Shown: piece by piece, positions 49,837 through 59,364 of the stretch
Position numbering within the stretch: position 1 is the stretch's first letter
How the letters are laid out: every line of letters starts with the position of its first letter
From: Trichomonas vaginalis G3
Lineage: Eukaryota; Parabasalia; Trichomonadida; Trichomonadidae
Length of the DNA stretch: 64,000 nucleotides
NCBI RefSeq assembly: GCF_026262505.1
Contig: NC_067203.1
Span: forward strand, 7,998,001-8,062,000
Direction: 5' to 3'
Made by a program: the position numbers and the translations under genes
The notes under the pieces: model-generated
The model's input: the letters and a program-made list of their open reading frames with translations, nothing else
Told to the model about the DNA's origin: nothing
Database searches by the model: none

Positions 49837-50655
49837 CTATTTCAAACCACATTTACTTACTAATAAAATTTCTTTGTTATGACACTTTCTCCGGTTTATA
49901 GGACCTCTCTCATATTCTATCTTGTCATATATAAACTCATAGTCATGTATGTCCTCTAACCATCTCATAACGGTTTCCAAACCACTTTTATCGGATGTAA
50001 AGTAAAAGCATGGATGGTTATGTATAACGTCTAAAGTTTCTAAAGAGTCTCTCAAAGTCCAGTCTACTTGGTATTGAAAATCCCATGTGTTATAGAACGG
50101 CGGGTCCACTATAAAGAAAACATTTTCCTTGTCTTTATATTTTTCATACAACTCTGTCCAATAACATCTCACAAACTCTATACCCTCAATATATTTTTCT
50201 ATGTCCTCTTTGAAAACATTTGTATAGTTAAGATATAAAACTTTTGACATAAGTGTTTCAATGTCATGAACTCTTATAGAACCACTATATAATAGTCTAG
50301 CAGATATACTATCCCAGTCTATATATTCTGCTTTTTTCAAAACCTCTCTCACAATATTTTTCTTATCTAATGGTATACGTTCCATCTTACCTATAGGTAT
50401 CTTTTCTTTTAACTCTTTCAATATATTGTTTGTGTCTGGAATATGTTTGAGACGGTCCATATAGTTGTCGAAGTCATTGCATATAATCTTTGAGTCTGGG
50501 AATATTGTATGACATAAATGGGATATATAGAAACTTCCACCGAACAAATCTACAAATGTTAGACCATTCGGTAGTTTCTTAAGTTCTCTCAATATAATAT
50601 CTTTACATTTACTCTTATTTCCAAAGAACGGTAACGGTGGTTTTGTAAAATTCAT
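49837..50655 (-). CDS. Dam-type DNA adenine N6-methyltransferase (Maverick)
   Basis: A whole 272-residue copy of the 6173 gene with PFFGNKSK, FVDLFGGS and DPPF kept; about nine substitutions, mostly conservative. Nearest gene to the terminus at 50915. Confidence 0.9.
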   Translation of the reverse strand: MNFTKPPLPFFGNKSKCKDIILRELKKLPNGLTFVDLFGGSFYISHLCHTIFPDSKIICNDFDNYMDRLKHIPDTNNILKELKEKIPIGKMERIPLDKKNIVREVLKKAEYIDWDSISARLLYSGSIRVHDIETLMSKVLYLNYTNVFKEDIEKYIEGIEFVRCYWTELYEKYKDKENVFFIVDPPFYNTWDFQYQVDWTLRDSLETLDVIHNHPCFYFTSDKSGLETVMRWLEDIHDYEFIYDKIEYERGPINRRKCHNKEILLVSKCGLK

Positions 50656-50877
50656 TTATATATAATAATAAAAATGTTTTTACCCGAAAAGTGACAGAAA
50701 AGTGACAAAACATGAAAACATATATAATTTGTGAAAAGCGACACATTATATAATGTTTTCGACCCAGAAGAAGGCTTCTTCCCAGAAGCAATGGAGGAAG
50801 AAGAAGAGTCCTCCGAATTCACACCAGAAGACTAACAATTTTCCGAATAAAAACTTCATTTATACTAAACATCTTCG

Positions 50878-50915
50878 GGGCTAGAGGGCACGAAGTGCCT
50901 GGAAGCCCCACTACC
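50878..50915 (-). repeat. alpha-type Maverick terminus
   Basis: Read leftward: GGTAGTGGGGCTTCCAGGCA, loop TTC, then GTGCCCTCTAGCCC. The inner stem is GGCAC/GTGCC where the composite's ends have GGCGC/GCGCC, a compensated change. The next 150 bases toward the interior match the subterminal region of the right composite end (59196-59364). Confidence 0.85.
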
Positions 50916-50928
50916 TTTTTTTTTTAAT

Positions 50929-52350
50929 TTTCTAATATATAACTATTTTATATAAAAATCAAATTCAATGATCTTAAAAGCGAATGATAAACCTCAAAAT
51001 TTACGAATATAATGAGTGGGAATATAATGCTTATCTATCATAAAACCATATGAAATATCAATTTTTGCTTTACGCCTAATTTTTGACGACAATTAGCAAA
51101 AAATGTTAAATGTTAACACTCAGTCCATTTGAATATGAAAAAGAAAATTGACTTTGATTAAATGTTTTTATTTATCATGCAATTCTTCTTGCGACCAAAG
51201 ATTTGAATAAAATTTCAAAAAATAAGATAGCTTAAAAAATAATGTACGGTAGTGTTTACTAATAGATGAATAGTATATAAATTCTATTAAAATGGATTTG
51301 ATCCAAAAAAATATAAAACCAAAAATAATTGTTATAATTTAAATGAAGAAGTAATTTAAAACGATTTTATTTATGATCAAATTTTATATATTTTTTTGGA
51401 TCAAATCCATTTTAATAGAATTTATATACTATTCATCTATTAGTAAACACTACCGTATATTATTTTTTAAGCTATCTTATTTTTTGAAGTTTTATTCAAA
51501 TCTTTGGTCGCAAGAAGAATTGCATGATAAATAAAAACATTTAATCAAAGTCAATTTTATTTTTCATATTCAAATGGACTGAGTGTTAACATTTAACATT
51601 TTTTGCTAATTGTCGTCAAAAATTAGGCGTAAAGCAAAAATTGATATTTCATATGGTTTTATGATAGATAAGCATTATATTCCCACTCATTATATTCGTA
51701 AATTTTGAGGTTTATCATTCGCTTTTAAGATCATTGAATTTGATTTTTATATAAAATAGTTATATATTAGAAAATAATATGAGTTTATGTGATATTATTT
51801 TTCAGAAGATTTTGTGTTCTTCTTCAAAATTTTATTTTTTTATTAAAAAGAATTTTTACAAAATATACATTTACTTTAATTAATATTTAAAAACGTGCTC
51901 TATCAAAAGTTCCAAAAATTCAATATTTTAGCTTTTCTGAAGTGTCACTTTTGATGAATTTCTGTTTACAACACAATGATGTTCCACACCCATGGTGGGA
52001 AAATTATATTTGGAACTGAAAAAATATTCAAAGTTTGAACCAGCTGTTTAATTTAGCAAGATTTATGCAAACACTAAATGCGTTAATTATATTCATCTTT
52101 CTTGGAAAAATAATGTAACGAATTGAAGAACAGAACGAAAAAGTGTAATTGTCAATATTATTACAATTGTATAAAAACATATTTTTAAATTATATGGCTG
52201 GTGAAATGGCGTTAGGGTTGTTAGATTCCCGACGATAGGTGTCTTGGAAGATTTGCCTGGTGTCATCATAGTGTCTTTAAATCAAAAATTTTATTTTGGA
52301 GTTAGTTTTATTGATTTTTCAATAAAAAACATTTCTAAAACAAGAAAATA
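50929..52350 (+). repeat. duplicated block of fold-back, spacer and MULE-like 5' end
   Basis: It matches 61479-62900 almost base for base: a fold-back palindrome lacking its outer left arm, 430 bp of unclassified DNA, then the MULE-like terminus AGGGTTGTTA with its AAATGGCGTT flank. It ends inside the MULE-like element at 52350, where gamma PolB resumes. It is either a segmental duplication carried into the Maverick or an assembly join. Confidence 0.85.
52214..52350 (+). mobile_element. MULE-like element, 5' fragment
   Basis: The first 137 bases of the element at 62764-63875, including the same left flank AAATGGCGTT (52204-52213). Sharing the flank shows that it was copied with its surroundings and did not insert here. 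Confidence 0.85.
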
Positions 52351-53149
52351 TAAAGCTCATTCTGAACAGTATTTATGGCAAAACCATTTTATCTCCTATT
52401 GAGTCAAAAATAACCATAGTAGATGACAAAGATGCTATAAGATATGCTATAAGAAATTACAACCATATAGTGAAGTTCGAAGGTTTGGATGGTTCAGATA
52501 AAACTATTTTCAAGCTAACGAAAAGCATTTGCAGACACTTTAACTTTTGCCCACTGGTGTAAATATTCTATCAATGTCAAAACGTATTATGAATGAAGTG
52601 TTTTGCACGATTGAAGACTTAGGATTAAAAGCATTTTATCAGGATACAGATTCGATGCACATTTACAATGAAGACATACCACGTTTAGCTCATGAATTTA
52701 AGAAGAGATACGGTAGAGAACTTATTGGTAAAACATTAGGTCAATTTCATAGCGACTTCGCAGAAATAACACCTGGAAAACAAAGTTTAGCATACAAGTC
52801 AATATTTTGTGGAAAGAAGACCTACATAGACTTACTCACTAACGATTTAAATGAAGTTGCATTTCACTGCAGAATGAAAGGCGTGAAGCAAGATGTTATT
52901 GCTTTAACCGCTAATGAAATGTTTCCTGACTCTGTTCAGTGTTTCTATGATGAAGATAAAGGTTTAATGGTTCCGCAAGGAAAATTTGACAAAGACTCTG
53001 AGTTCAGTGTTATGCAGTTATATAAAGCACTTTATGACGGTCAAGAGATTGGATTTGACTTATGTAAGTCTTCTAGTCCTTGCTTTGCTGAAAAGTTTAA
53101 CTTCTCAATAACGACTAAAACAAGCTTTATTCGTAAGTTGAAGTTCTGA
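52351..53149 (+). pseudogene. PolB 3' part, gamma Maverick
   Basis: A 200-residue open frame (52547-53149) includes AFYQDTDSMHIYNED, the motif C region, then KQSLAYKSIFCGKKTYIDLL and a C-terminal thumb-like region. It is separated from the 5' part by the nested block. Broken. Confidence 0.8.
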
Positions 53150-53195
53150 GGTCATTTATTTTTGTCAGCAGTGAGACCATTCATGATAAAAATAA

Positions 53196-53220
53196 GCCGC
53201 TAGCGGCAAGGGCGAAGCCC
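53196..53220 (+). repeat. double-hairpin motif, copy 3
   Basis: GCCGC-TA-GCGGC, AA, GGGC-GAA-GCCC, followed by ATG as in copy 2. It lies between the convergent ends of PolB and the penton-like gene, so it is the only copy outside a frame. Confidence 0.85.
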
Positions 53221-53230
53221 ATGTGGTCAT

Positions 53231-54088
53231 TTACAATACTGCGATGGTAGAGTTTAAGAGTTGTGCTTCAATGTAGAGACAGTCCTTATGGTCTGGAGGT
53301 AAGAACACTGGGCAGTTATGGTCATGAGTGGAGAACATGTCTATCCAAAACTCACGATTGAAGCCAGTTAATTTATAGTATTTAGGGTTAGGAAGTGGTG
53401 AAGTTCTTGTATGACCAATGAACTCATTTTCAACGCCCTTACTTAAGTTTGAATATAATATAGCTTGCTTTCTATCCCAAATGCCAGGTGTTACAATCTT
53501 TGAAAATTCATTTTTCCTCGGAAGCATTGCATCATAATTGAAAACATTCTTGAAATCATCACTTGGTTCAGAGATTTGAAATCTTATACGTAATGGATTT
53601 TCTTTCTTTTTAGCGACTTCATTGAATGGTGAGAATACAACAAACTGACAGTCATGAGTTCCATCTTCATTTTCATTAAATTCATAATGAAAGTCTATAA
53701 GTTGTGGCTGACTACCTTCTTCTTTCAGTTGTGCAAGAAACTCACGTAAAGGCTGTAAAGTTTGTACTTCAATGTTAAACTTTTTCTCGAACATTTCATT
53801 AAATGAAATCATACATTGCAACAATGTTGTATCGTCTTTAAAGTATTTGTATATGTGAATGTTTTGGGCGCTTAAAGACTGTTCGTCATTTTCTATCTCG
53901 ACTTGAAGTATAAAGTCAACTTTCCTAAATGCACGTGTTATATACATATTTGTTATGCCAATATATTTTTCTTCATTTATGTTCACAATCCAGTCTGTTG
54001 GAAACTTAAACGTTACTCTGTTCCCCTTTATTTTGACGTCAGGGTTTTCACTACTGAACGCAACAGATAAAGGTATTTGTCTATACAT
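53231..54088 (-). CDS. penton-like protein, gamma Maverick, 285 aa
   Basis: A whole frame with beta-strand character (RVTFKFPTDWIVNINEEKY, QLIDFHYEFNENEDG). Its last 40 residues (REFWIDMFSTHDHNCPVF) echo the alpha penton-like end. Next to the basic protein and capsid genes. Inferred single-jelly-roll minor capsid protein. Confidence 0.55.
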   Translation of the reverse strand: MYRQIPLSVAFSSENPDVKIKGNRVTFKFPTDWIVNINEEKYIGITNMYITRAFRKVDFILQVEIENDEQSLSAQNIHIYKYFKDDTTLLQCMISFNEMFEKKFNIEVQTLQPLREFLAQLKEEGSQPQLIDFHYEFNENEDGTHDCQFVVFSPFNEVAKKKENPLRIRFQISEPSDDFKNVFNYDAMLPRKNEFSKIVTPGIWDRKQAILYSNLSKGVENEFIGHTRTSPLPNPKYYKLTGFNREFWIDMFSTHDHNCPVFLPPDHKDCLYIEAQLLNSTIAVL

Positions 54089-54112
54089 TTAGTTCCAATA
54101 AAAATAAACCAT

Positions 54113-54373
54113 TTACTCTTTCTTCACTTCAGCTTCTTTAGCTTTTGCTTCAGCTTCTTCTCTAGCTTTCTTCGCCAGCAAACGTGGGTTCTTCTGTCTT
54201 CCAGCAGCTAATGCAGCTAGTTGTTTTTCACTAAGTTTTCTCTTTGGTCTCTCTGGCTTTTGTTCTTGTTTTTGTTCCTTCAGTTCGGATAAAATTTGCT
54301 CGCGAATTTCTTTCTTCAATGCTTCAACATCTATGACCCCTTGGGTCTTGTCCGTAGGACTTGTCTGAGTCAT
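54113..54373 (-). CDS. 86-residue Lys/Glu-rich basic protein
   Basis: The start MTQTSPTDK (54373) is chosen because GATAAAAA (TTTTTATC toward the gene) lies at 54383-54390. A helical body has PKRKLSEKQLAALAAGRQKN followed by KKAREEAEAKAKEAE. The composition suggests a DNA-binding core protein. Confidence 0.6.
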   Translation of the reverse strand: MTQTSPTDKTQGVIDVEALKKEIREQILSELKEQKQEQKPERPKRKLSEKQLAALAAGRQKNPRLLAKKAREEAEAKAKEAEVKKE

Positions 54374-54418
54374 TTGACTGCAGATAAAAAACAAAATTAA
54401 AACTTTAACCGATGTAAA

Positions 54419-54847
54419 ATGAGCTTGTCAAAATCAGAGCGAGAGTCTATTATATTAAATGACGCAAGAGGAATACAACATCCTTTCTATTATGTAAGTC
54501 AGAGTAAAGATGGTAAAATATACGTAAGAAAAAGAAAGGTTCCATTAGCGAATGCAGAGAGCGACAACATTAAGGTGCATGGCACCGAGGGTGAAGCCCA
54601 TATAAAACCTTCTATTCAAACTGAAAAGTCAATAGAACAAGAAGAAAAGAAGCCAGATGTTCTTTCAATAACGAACCAAGAGCTTATTGCAAAGTTCGTG
54701 AATTTCATTGAAAAGCAAACCGAGTCAAAGAACCCTGACCCACCAGTGAAAGAAGTTGAGACAAAAGAGAATGTACAGTTCATTGAAAATGTCAAGAAAC
54801 AACTTCCACCACGAATGCCAAGAAGAAGAGTGAGAATAATGAAGTAA
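54419..54847 (+). CDS. 142-residue Maverick protein (DG-RK-PL family) with double-hairpin insert
   Basis: The N-terminal module RGIQHPFYYVSQSKDGKIY and RKRKVPLAN matches the 44494 and 58293 proteins. Just after it, KVHGTEGEAHI is encoded by the double hairpin at 54574-54599. An acidic middle and a basic end PPRMPRRRVRIMK follow. The insert falls at the boundary between domain and linker. Confidence 0.65.
   Translation: MSLSKSERESIILNDARGIQHPFYYVSQSKDGKIYVRKRKVPLANAESDNIKVHGTEGEAHIKPSIQTEKSIEQEEKKPDVLSITNQELIAKFVNFIEKQTESKNPDPPVKEVETKENVQFIENVKKQLPPRMPRRRVRIMK
54574..54599 (+). repeat. double-hairpin motif, copy 4
   Basis: GGTGC-ATG-GCACC, GA, GGGT-GAA-GCCC (one G-T pair), in frame. Different stem bases from the other copies but the same architecture and following CAT. 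Confidence 0.8.
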
Positions 54848-55072
54848 ATAGATATTTTTATCTGAAGTAAATACATGCAGAACTAACAGTTAAACGAATT
54901 TACTCCAGCAGAGCATATTCATCAGATTCGCTCATATTTCGATATCATAGACAATGCAGTTCAAATTGGTGACACTAATAGAAAATATTCTGACGCAAAG
55001 ATTCCATCACAACCTGGAACTGCTAAAGATAACACATGGGTAACATTCAATCTCTCACCTCCTGGTGAAAAT

Positions 55073-56449
55073 ATGTTGGACCTTTACAATACATTCATTA
55101 CGTATAAAATGGAAGGTCAATTTATTGCAGATAAAGAAATTGGTTCAGGTTCCAATAAAACAAACCCACCAGGATTTTGGATTGGTTTCGATGACGCTTT
55201 CTATGCAGTTGCTGGATATCAAATCCTTGCAAATGGTCGTATCGTATATTCTCAAGACAACGCACGAGAAGAAGCATATATAACTTCAAACTCACAAACT
55301 ACCGAACAAATAAAGAAAGTAGATGTTTTCTCAAAGACTCGACATGAAGATGTATGGAGTCATTCGGGAACATGCAGAACAGGACAAATTGTTAGTGGTC
55401 CAATTACAGCAGGAAAATCATTTGATTTTAAGCTTCGTTTAAGAATTCCTGTTAGAAAGTTTTTACCATTAGAAGCTATAAGATTTATTCCTGCATTTGC
55501 TGGTAACATTCAGCTTAAAGTAAAGTTCAGTAGCGACGCATTACAATGCACATCTATATCTGTAAATGATATCATTGCTTTCAATCCAACTCTTAAAGTT
55601 GCATTTGCTTCAGATTCAAATCCACCGACAAATAAATTTGTTCCATGGAATGAACCATTCACTATGATAACGAAGGCAATAGAAGCTAGTGGAACAGTTA
55701 CTATTACAACTGTAACCCAGCAACTATTTCGAACAAAGATGGATTTTAATGAATGTTTCATTCATCCAAAGTCATTCTCTTTAGACCCTAACATTTATAC
55801 AGAACTTGTAGAACATTATACAAACGAGGCTTTATGTTTTCCTGTTAAAGTTATGGATTGGATTCCTATGGACGGTTCATTCTCAAAGAATACAGATAGT
55901 TCAAGTGCAACATTTACAGCAGCTTATACGCCTATTAATGTTAAAAGTATTTGGGCACTATTTAGAAAGAAAGACAACTATTATGTTAATTTTGAGAACC
56001 CTAAGTTTAAATATCTTCAGCTTTCCATGGGAGCTTATGGAAATATGCCTGCAGAACCTGAAAAATCATATGGACCTGTATTTTATGAAATGGTTGCGAA
56101 CGCTTGCAATACAAACAATGATATGATTGAATTTAATGAAGATGTTATGAGGTCATTGGTGGATGATGGTAGTGTGGAACATAAATGGGATAGCTATGAC
56201 AACACACATTTCTTATGTGGTTTTCCAACTGAAGTGGACTTTTGCTTCCAGCAAGGTCAAACATCTACTGCTCCAATAACATACAAATTGTCTGTTAAAG
56301 GACCTATTGAACTAGCAACTGAAAACGTACCAAAGCCACTTATTGGATTTATGAGGGATTGTTGCTTTGCAATACAAGTAAGACAGTCAGGCATACCAAT
56401 AATAAGACTTGACGACTATAACTTAGCAACTGACGACAGTGAGGAATAA
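55073..56449 (+). CDS. major capsid protein (double jelly-roll type), gamma Maverick
   Basis: A 458-residue frame; coding character begins slightly upstream (about 54900), so the annotated start may be internal. Strand-rich segments include FKLRLRIPVRKFLPLEAIRF, GNIQLKVKFSSDALQC and VKSIWALFRKKDNYYVNFEN. Length and position beside penton-like and membrane proteins fit the Polinton capsid. Assignment by pattern only. Confidence 0.65.
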   Translation: MLDLYNTFITYKMEGQFIADKEIGSGSNKTNPPGFWIGFDDAFYAVAGYQILANGRIVYSQDNAREEAYITSNSQTTEQIKKVDVFSKTRHEDVWSHSGTCRTGQIVSGPITAGKSFDFKLRLRIPVRKFLPLEAIRFIPAFAGNIQLKVKFSSDALQCTSISVNDIIAFNPTLKVAFASDSNPPTNKFVPWNEPFTMITKAIEASGTVTITTVTQQLFRTKMDFNECFIHPKSFSLDPNIYTELVEHYTNEALCFPVKVMDWIPMDGSFSKNTDSSSATFTAAYTPINVKSIWALFRKKDNYYVNFENPKFKYLQLSMGAYGNMPAEPEKSYGPVFYEMVANACNTNNDMIEFNEDVMRSLVDDGSVEHKWDSYDNTHFLCGFPTEVDFCFQQGQTSTAPITYKLSVKGPIELATENVPKPLIGFMRDCCFAIQVRQSGIPIIRLDDYNLATDDSEE

Positions 56450-56479
56450 AGGATGAACGTTTATTTTTAAAGCTTATAA

Positions 56480-56938
56480 ATGAGTTCTTCATCAAGCTCT
56501 CGTGAACCTTCACCATCTATGAAACAAACTTTACCAAACGATTATGGAGCACCTATTGAATATTTCTTACGAGCTGCACAATGGCAAAGAGCAGTCTCAC
56601 CAAGGTTAGGTGTTCCACCAGCTCCTGTCAAAAATAGCATTTGGTCAAGTCCTTATATAAGATATGGTCTCCCACTAGGTTTGCTAGCTACAGCAGGAGC
56701 AGTAATGATGTTGAAAAGAAATAAAGCAAATGTTGTAAATAATACTGAAGTAGCTGAAGTTAAACAAACTCCGACACCATCGCCAAAACCAACGCCTTCA
56801 CAAACAACACCTTCAATGACTCCTGAACCTATGGAATTACAAACTCCTGTTCAAAAGTCAACTCCAAAACCGACTCCAACATTTAAACCAGAACCTACAC
56901 CACAAATAAATCGTAAAACTCCTGCGTTTCCTTACTGA
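56480..56938 (+). CDS. 152-residue membrane protein, Pro/Thr-rich tail
   Basis: A Ser-rich start, then a transmembrane segment near residues 57-75 (YGLPLGLLATAGAVMML) and a tail with about ten TPxP units. It directly follows the capsid gene. Likely a virion or membrane-interacting accessory. The downstream promoter region was invaded by Tvmar1. Confidence 0.6.
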   Translation: MSSSSSSREPSPSMKQTLPNDYGAPIEYFLRAAQWQRAVSPRLGVPPAPVKNSIWSSPYIRYGLPLGLLATAGAVMMLKRNKANVVNNTEVAEVKQTPTPSPKPTPSQTTPSMTPEPMELQTPVQKSTPKPTPTFKPEPTPQINRKTPAFPY

Positions 56939-56964
56939 AAAAATAACGTTATTTTTATTTAATA

Positions 56965-58268
56965 TAGGGTGTCCAAAGGTGTGTTTAGCACAAACCTGAA
57001 TACTGCGAATAGAAATAAACAAGTTACATATATATAAAGTTTATTTAAATATAATCACCATTGGATTCAATCACGCGTTCGCAGCGATCGATCCAGGCTT
57101 GAAAGACACGCTTTAAATCATCATGAGAAAATTGCTCAAATTGCTCTCTTACAAAATTTTCAAGATCATCTGGACTCGCGAATTCGCGTCCTTCAGCTCT
57201 CTTTTTTAGCGTGCCGAATAAATAAAAGTCAGAGGGTGCAATATCAGGTGAATAAATTGGGTTTGGAACAACTTTGACATTGTTTTCCACCAAGTAATTC
57301 ATTACCTTATGACTTTTGTGAACTCTTGAATTATCAAAATGAATTGCAAACTTTTGTTTTTGTTGTTTGGATTTCTCAAACCCATCAGAATTGATAATTT
57401 GAGTAAGAACATTGTCAATTAGATACTGAGCATTCATCGTATTAGGTTTTTGAAGAATATCAATTGCGATGATGCCATTCACGCCCCAAAAAACCGACAA
57501 CATCATCATTGGTGTGTCAATTTTTTTCTTCGGGAATGTTTGCAGATTTTCATCCTTCGGGATCCACATGATTTTGGCTTCTGTTGCATATTGAAACCAA
57601 GACTCGTCCCCTGTTACTAAAAAGCGAAACTTCTTGGATTGATACGCACCCAATATAGAGAGGAGCTCTTTCGAAGATTGGACTCTAGATTTTTTTTGAA
57701 CTGAATTAAGGTTGTGCGGAACCCAACGTGTATACGCTAGTTTGTAGTTCAAATAATTGTGCAGATAATAACTGACTGTTGTACGTGGTATCTTTGTCAT
57801 CTCCTCTATCCTTCTGAGTGATGCTCTTGGGTCTTCATCTAGCGCTTGAAGAATTGCTTTGATTTTTCTTTGATCCGGCGATTTTTTGTCAATTTTTATG
57901 ATGGGCGCCTTTTTGTTCATGAAGTAATACATCCTAACATGATACGTTACAGTGGAATAGCTAGGAGCATCCATACCGAAGCATTTTACCAATGTCTCGT
58001 AGATTTTTTTACAGTCTTTGCATTTTTTTGCAAGAGCGAGGATGTTTTCTTTATGATTCATTAAAAAAATGAAAAAAATCCCGCCAAAATTTCCCGCGAA
58101 ACCGCCTCTTGTCTCAAAATTCATTTTATATCCCGGCATGGCGCCAAAATACAACATACTCATCATATACATATATTCATATTTTTTATTATATATTTAT
58201 AATCAGCATATATCTCCTTTAATAGTCTCATATAGAGCGCTGTGCTAAACGCACCTTTGGACACCCTA
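56965..58268 (-). mobile_element. Tvmar1 mariner, full length (1304 bp)
   Basis: Complete copy with both inverted termini (TAGGGTGTCCAAAGGTG... and its complement), TA target duplication at 56963-56964 and 58269-58270. It inserted into the gamma Maverick between two genes, so it is younger than the Maverick insertion. Confidence 0.95.
57045..58061 (-). CDS. Tvmar1 transposase, 338 aa, open frame
   Basis: The start at MNHKENIL (58061) is chosen over an in-frame start 37 codons upstream because it matches mariner transposase length. Helix-turn-helix regions lie in the first 130 residues. The catalytic triad is visible: D152 (GDESWF), D243 (HFDNSRVH) and D278 (APSDFYLFG) with 34 residues between the last two, the mariner DD34D signature. 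Open throughout, so it could be active, but that is not shown. Confidence 0.92.
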   Translation of the reverse strand: MNHKENILALAKKCKDCKKIYETLVKCFGMDAPSYSTVTYHVRMYYFMNKKAPIIKIDKKSPDQRKIKAILQALDEDPRASLRRIEEMTKIPRTTVSYYLHNYLNYKLAYTRWVPHNLNSVQKKSRVQSSKELLSILGAYQSKKFRFLVTGDESWFQYATEAKIMWIPKDENLQTFPKKKIDTPMMMLSVFWGVNGIIAIDILQKPNTMNAQYLIDNVLTQIINSDGFEKSKQQKQKFAIHFDNSRVHKSHKVMNYLVENNVKVVPNPIYSPDIAPSDFYLFGTLKKRAEGREFASPDDLENFVREQFEQFSHDDLKRVFQAWIDRCERVIESNGDYI

Positions 58269-58292
58269 TATTAAAATTTTTATTTGATTGAA

Positions 58293-58535
58293 ATGACGAC
58301 TAAAGTCACTGAAGCAATGAAACAAAAGTTTTTGGTAGAATACATTAAATCAGGAACTATTCCAGAAGGTTTTTACATTCATACTATGAAGGATGGTAGA
58401 GTTCAGTTTAGAAAGATAAAGCAACCATTAGATAAAGAAGGAATTTTGAGAAAGATTAAACTTCATGAGGACAACATTGCTGAACTTAAGAAGAAGTTAG
58501 AAGAGTTGGAGAAAGCAATGAATTCAACAGGGTAG
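58293..58535 (+). CDS. 80-residue Maverick protein (DG-RK-PL family)
   Basis: The start MTTKVTEAM (58293) is preferred. KDGRVQFRKIKQPLDKEG matches the module in the 44494 and 54419 proteins; a coiled coil (ELKKKLEELEKAM) follows. Its 3' end enters the 640-bp terminal repeat. Its promoter region holds the Tvmar1 insertion. Confidence 0.6.
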   Translation: MTTKVTEAMKQKFLVEYIKSGTIPEGFYIHTMKDGRVQFRKIKQPLDKEGILRKIKLHEDNIAELKKKLEELEKAMNSTG

Positions 58536-58675
58536 AAATGAGGTTAGAAATCGGGTTAGATCTCACCACTTCACCTAAATTTATTTTTGTGCTATGTTTT
58601 CATACGTGTGAGGGTGGTGATATCATTTATTTTTTATTTTATTTTTTAAAATTATTTTTATTTTATTTGGATGTA

Positions 58676-58960
58676 ATGACAGAACAAAAGCAACTCATAC
58701 AAATCAAAACATATAACAAACATACATTTAAACATTTATTCTTCCTTCCTGAGCATAACATGTTCTTTCAAATACATCCGAGACCAGTTGACTTTTCATT
58801 GACTGTTTATAAAGATAGAAATAGTTATATCATTAAACCATACGATGACGAAGGTAAGTTATGTAAATTGTACGTTAAGAAGTTAGAGAAAGTTTATGGC
58901 TTCAAGTATGACTACAATAGGGTTAACACTGATGATGAAGATATTGAGGAAAATTTATGA
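58676..58960 (+). CDS. 94-residue Maverick protein in the terminal repeat
   Basis: The start MTEQKQLIQIK (58676) gives a compact protein with a beta/alpha body (FFLPEHNMFFQIHPRP, LYVKKLEKVYGF) and an acidic end. Being in the long terminal repeat it would have two copies per element; the left copy is decayed. Unknown function. Confidence 0.55.
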   Translation: MTEQKQLIQIKTYNKHTFKHLFFLPEHNMFFQIHPRPVDFSLTVYKDRNSYIIKPYDDEGKLCKLYVKKLEKVYGFKYDYNRVNTDDEDIEENL

Positions 58961-59095
58961 GAACATTAGTGAAGTTGTTAGTGAGAACGATAGTGAGGTG
59001 AAATTGTTGGCGGCTTTGTAAATATTTAAGGTTAAGTTAGTTTTTGCGTTCATGTTGTAAAATATACGTTAACGGTTTTGTAAAGTGTCAAATTC

Positions 59096-59144
59096 ACAAG
59101 TATTGGGTAAGGTGGAACGCAGTGCCACCATACCCAAGACTTGT
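59096..59144. repeat. 49-bp imperfect hairpin, right copy
   Basis: Same hairpin as 28919-28967, inverted. Located about 260 bp inside the right terminus. Confidence 0.85.
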
Positions 59145-59364
59145 ATACTAACTAACTAGCGAACTCAAAGAAAGATATAATGTGTCATTCAATTACACAT
59201 TATATAATGTTTTCGACCCAGAAGAAGGCTTCTTCCCAGAAGCAATGGAGGAGGAAGAAGAGGAGGAGGAAATACAAGACTCTATCCAAGAAGAGTCCTC
59301 CGAATTCACACCAGAAGACTAACAATTTTCCGAATAAAAACTTCATTTATACTAAACATCTTCG

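Larger units (their letters stand above)
43206..50915 (-). mobile_element. alpha-type Maverick piece, inverted, nested in gamma PolB
   Basis: It has one terminus, at 50915 (read leftward: GGTAGTGGGGCTTCC, inner stem GGCAC/GTGCC), and runs to a break at 43206. Gene order from the terminus repeats the left end of the composite: Dam, 120-aa, amphipathic, penton-like, fibre, then integrase, small genes and a PolB stub. The first six genes look whole, the rest broken (about eight breaks). No second terminus is seen. Twelve T follow the terminus (50916-50927). Confidence 0.8.
58512..59153 (-). repeat. gamma Maverick 640-bp inverted terminal-type repeat, right copy
   Basis: The inverted partner of 28910-29550. 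It contains the whole 95-residue gene and the 49-bp hairpin. Followed by the terminal 250 bp that exist only at this end. Confidence 0.85.
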
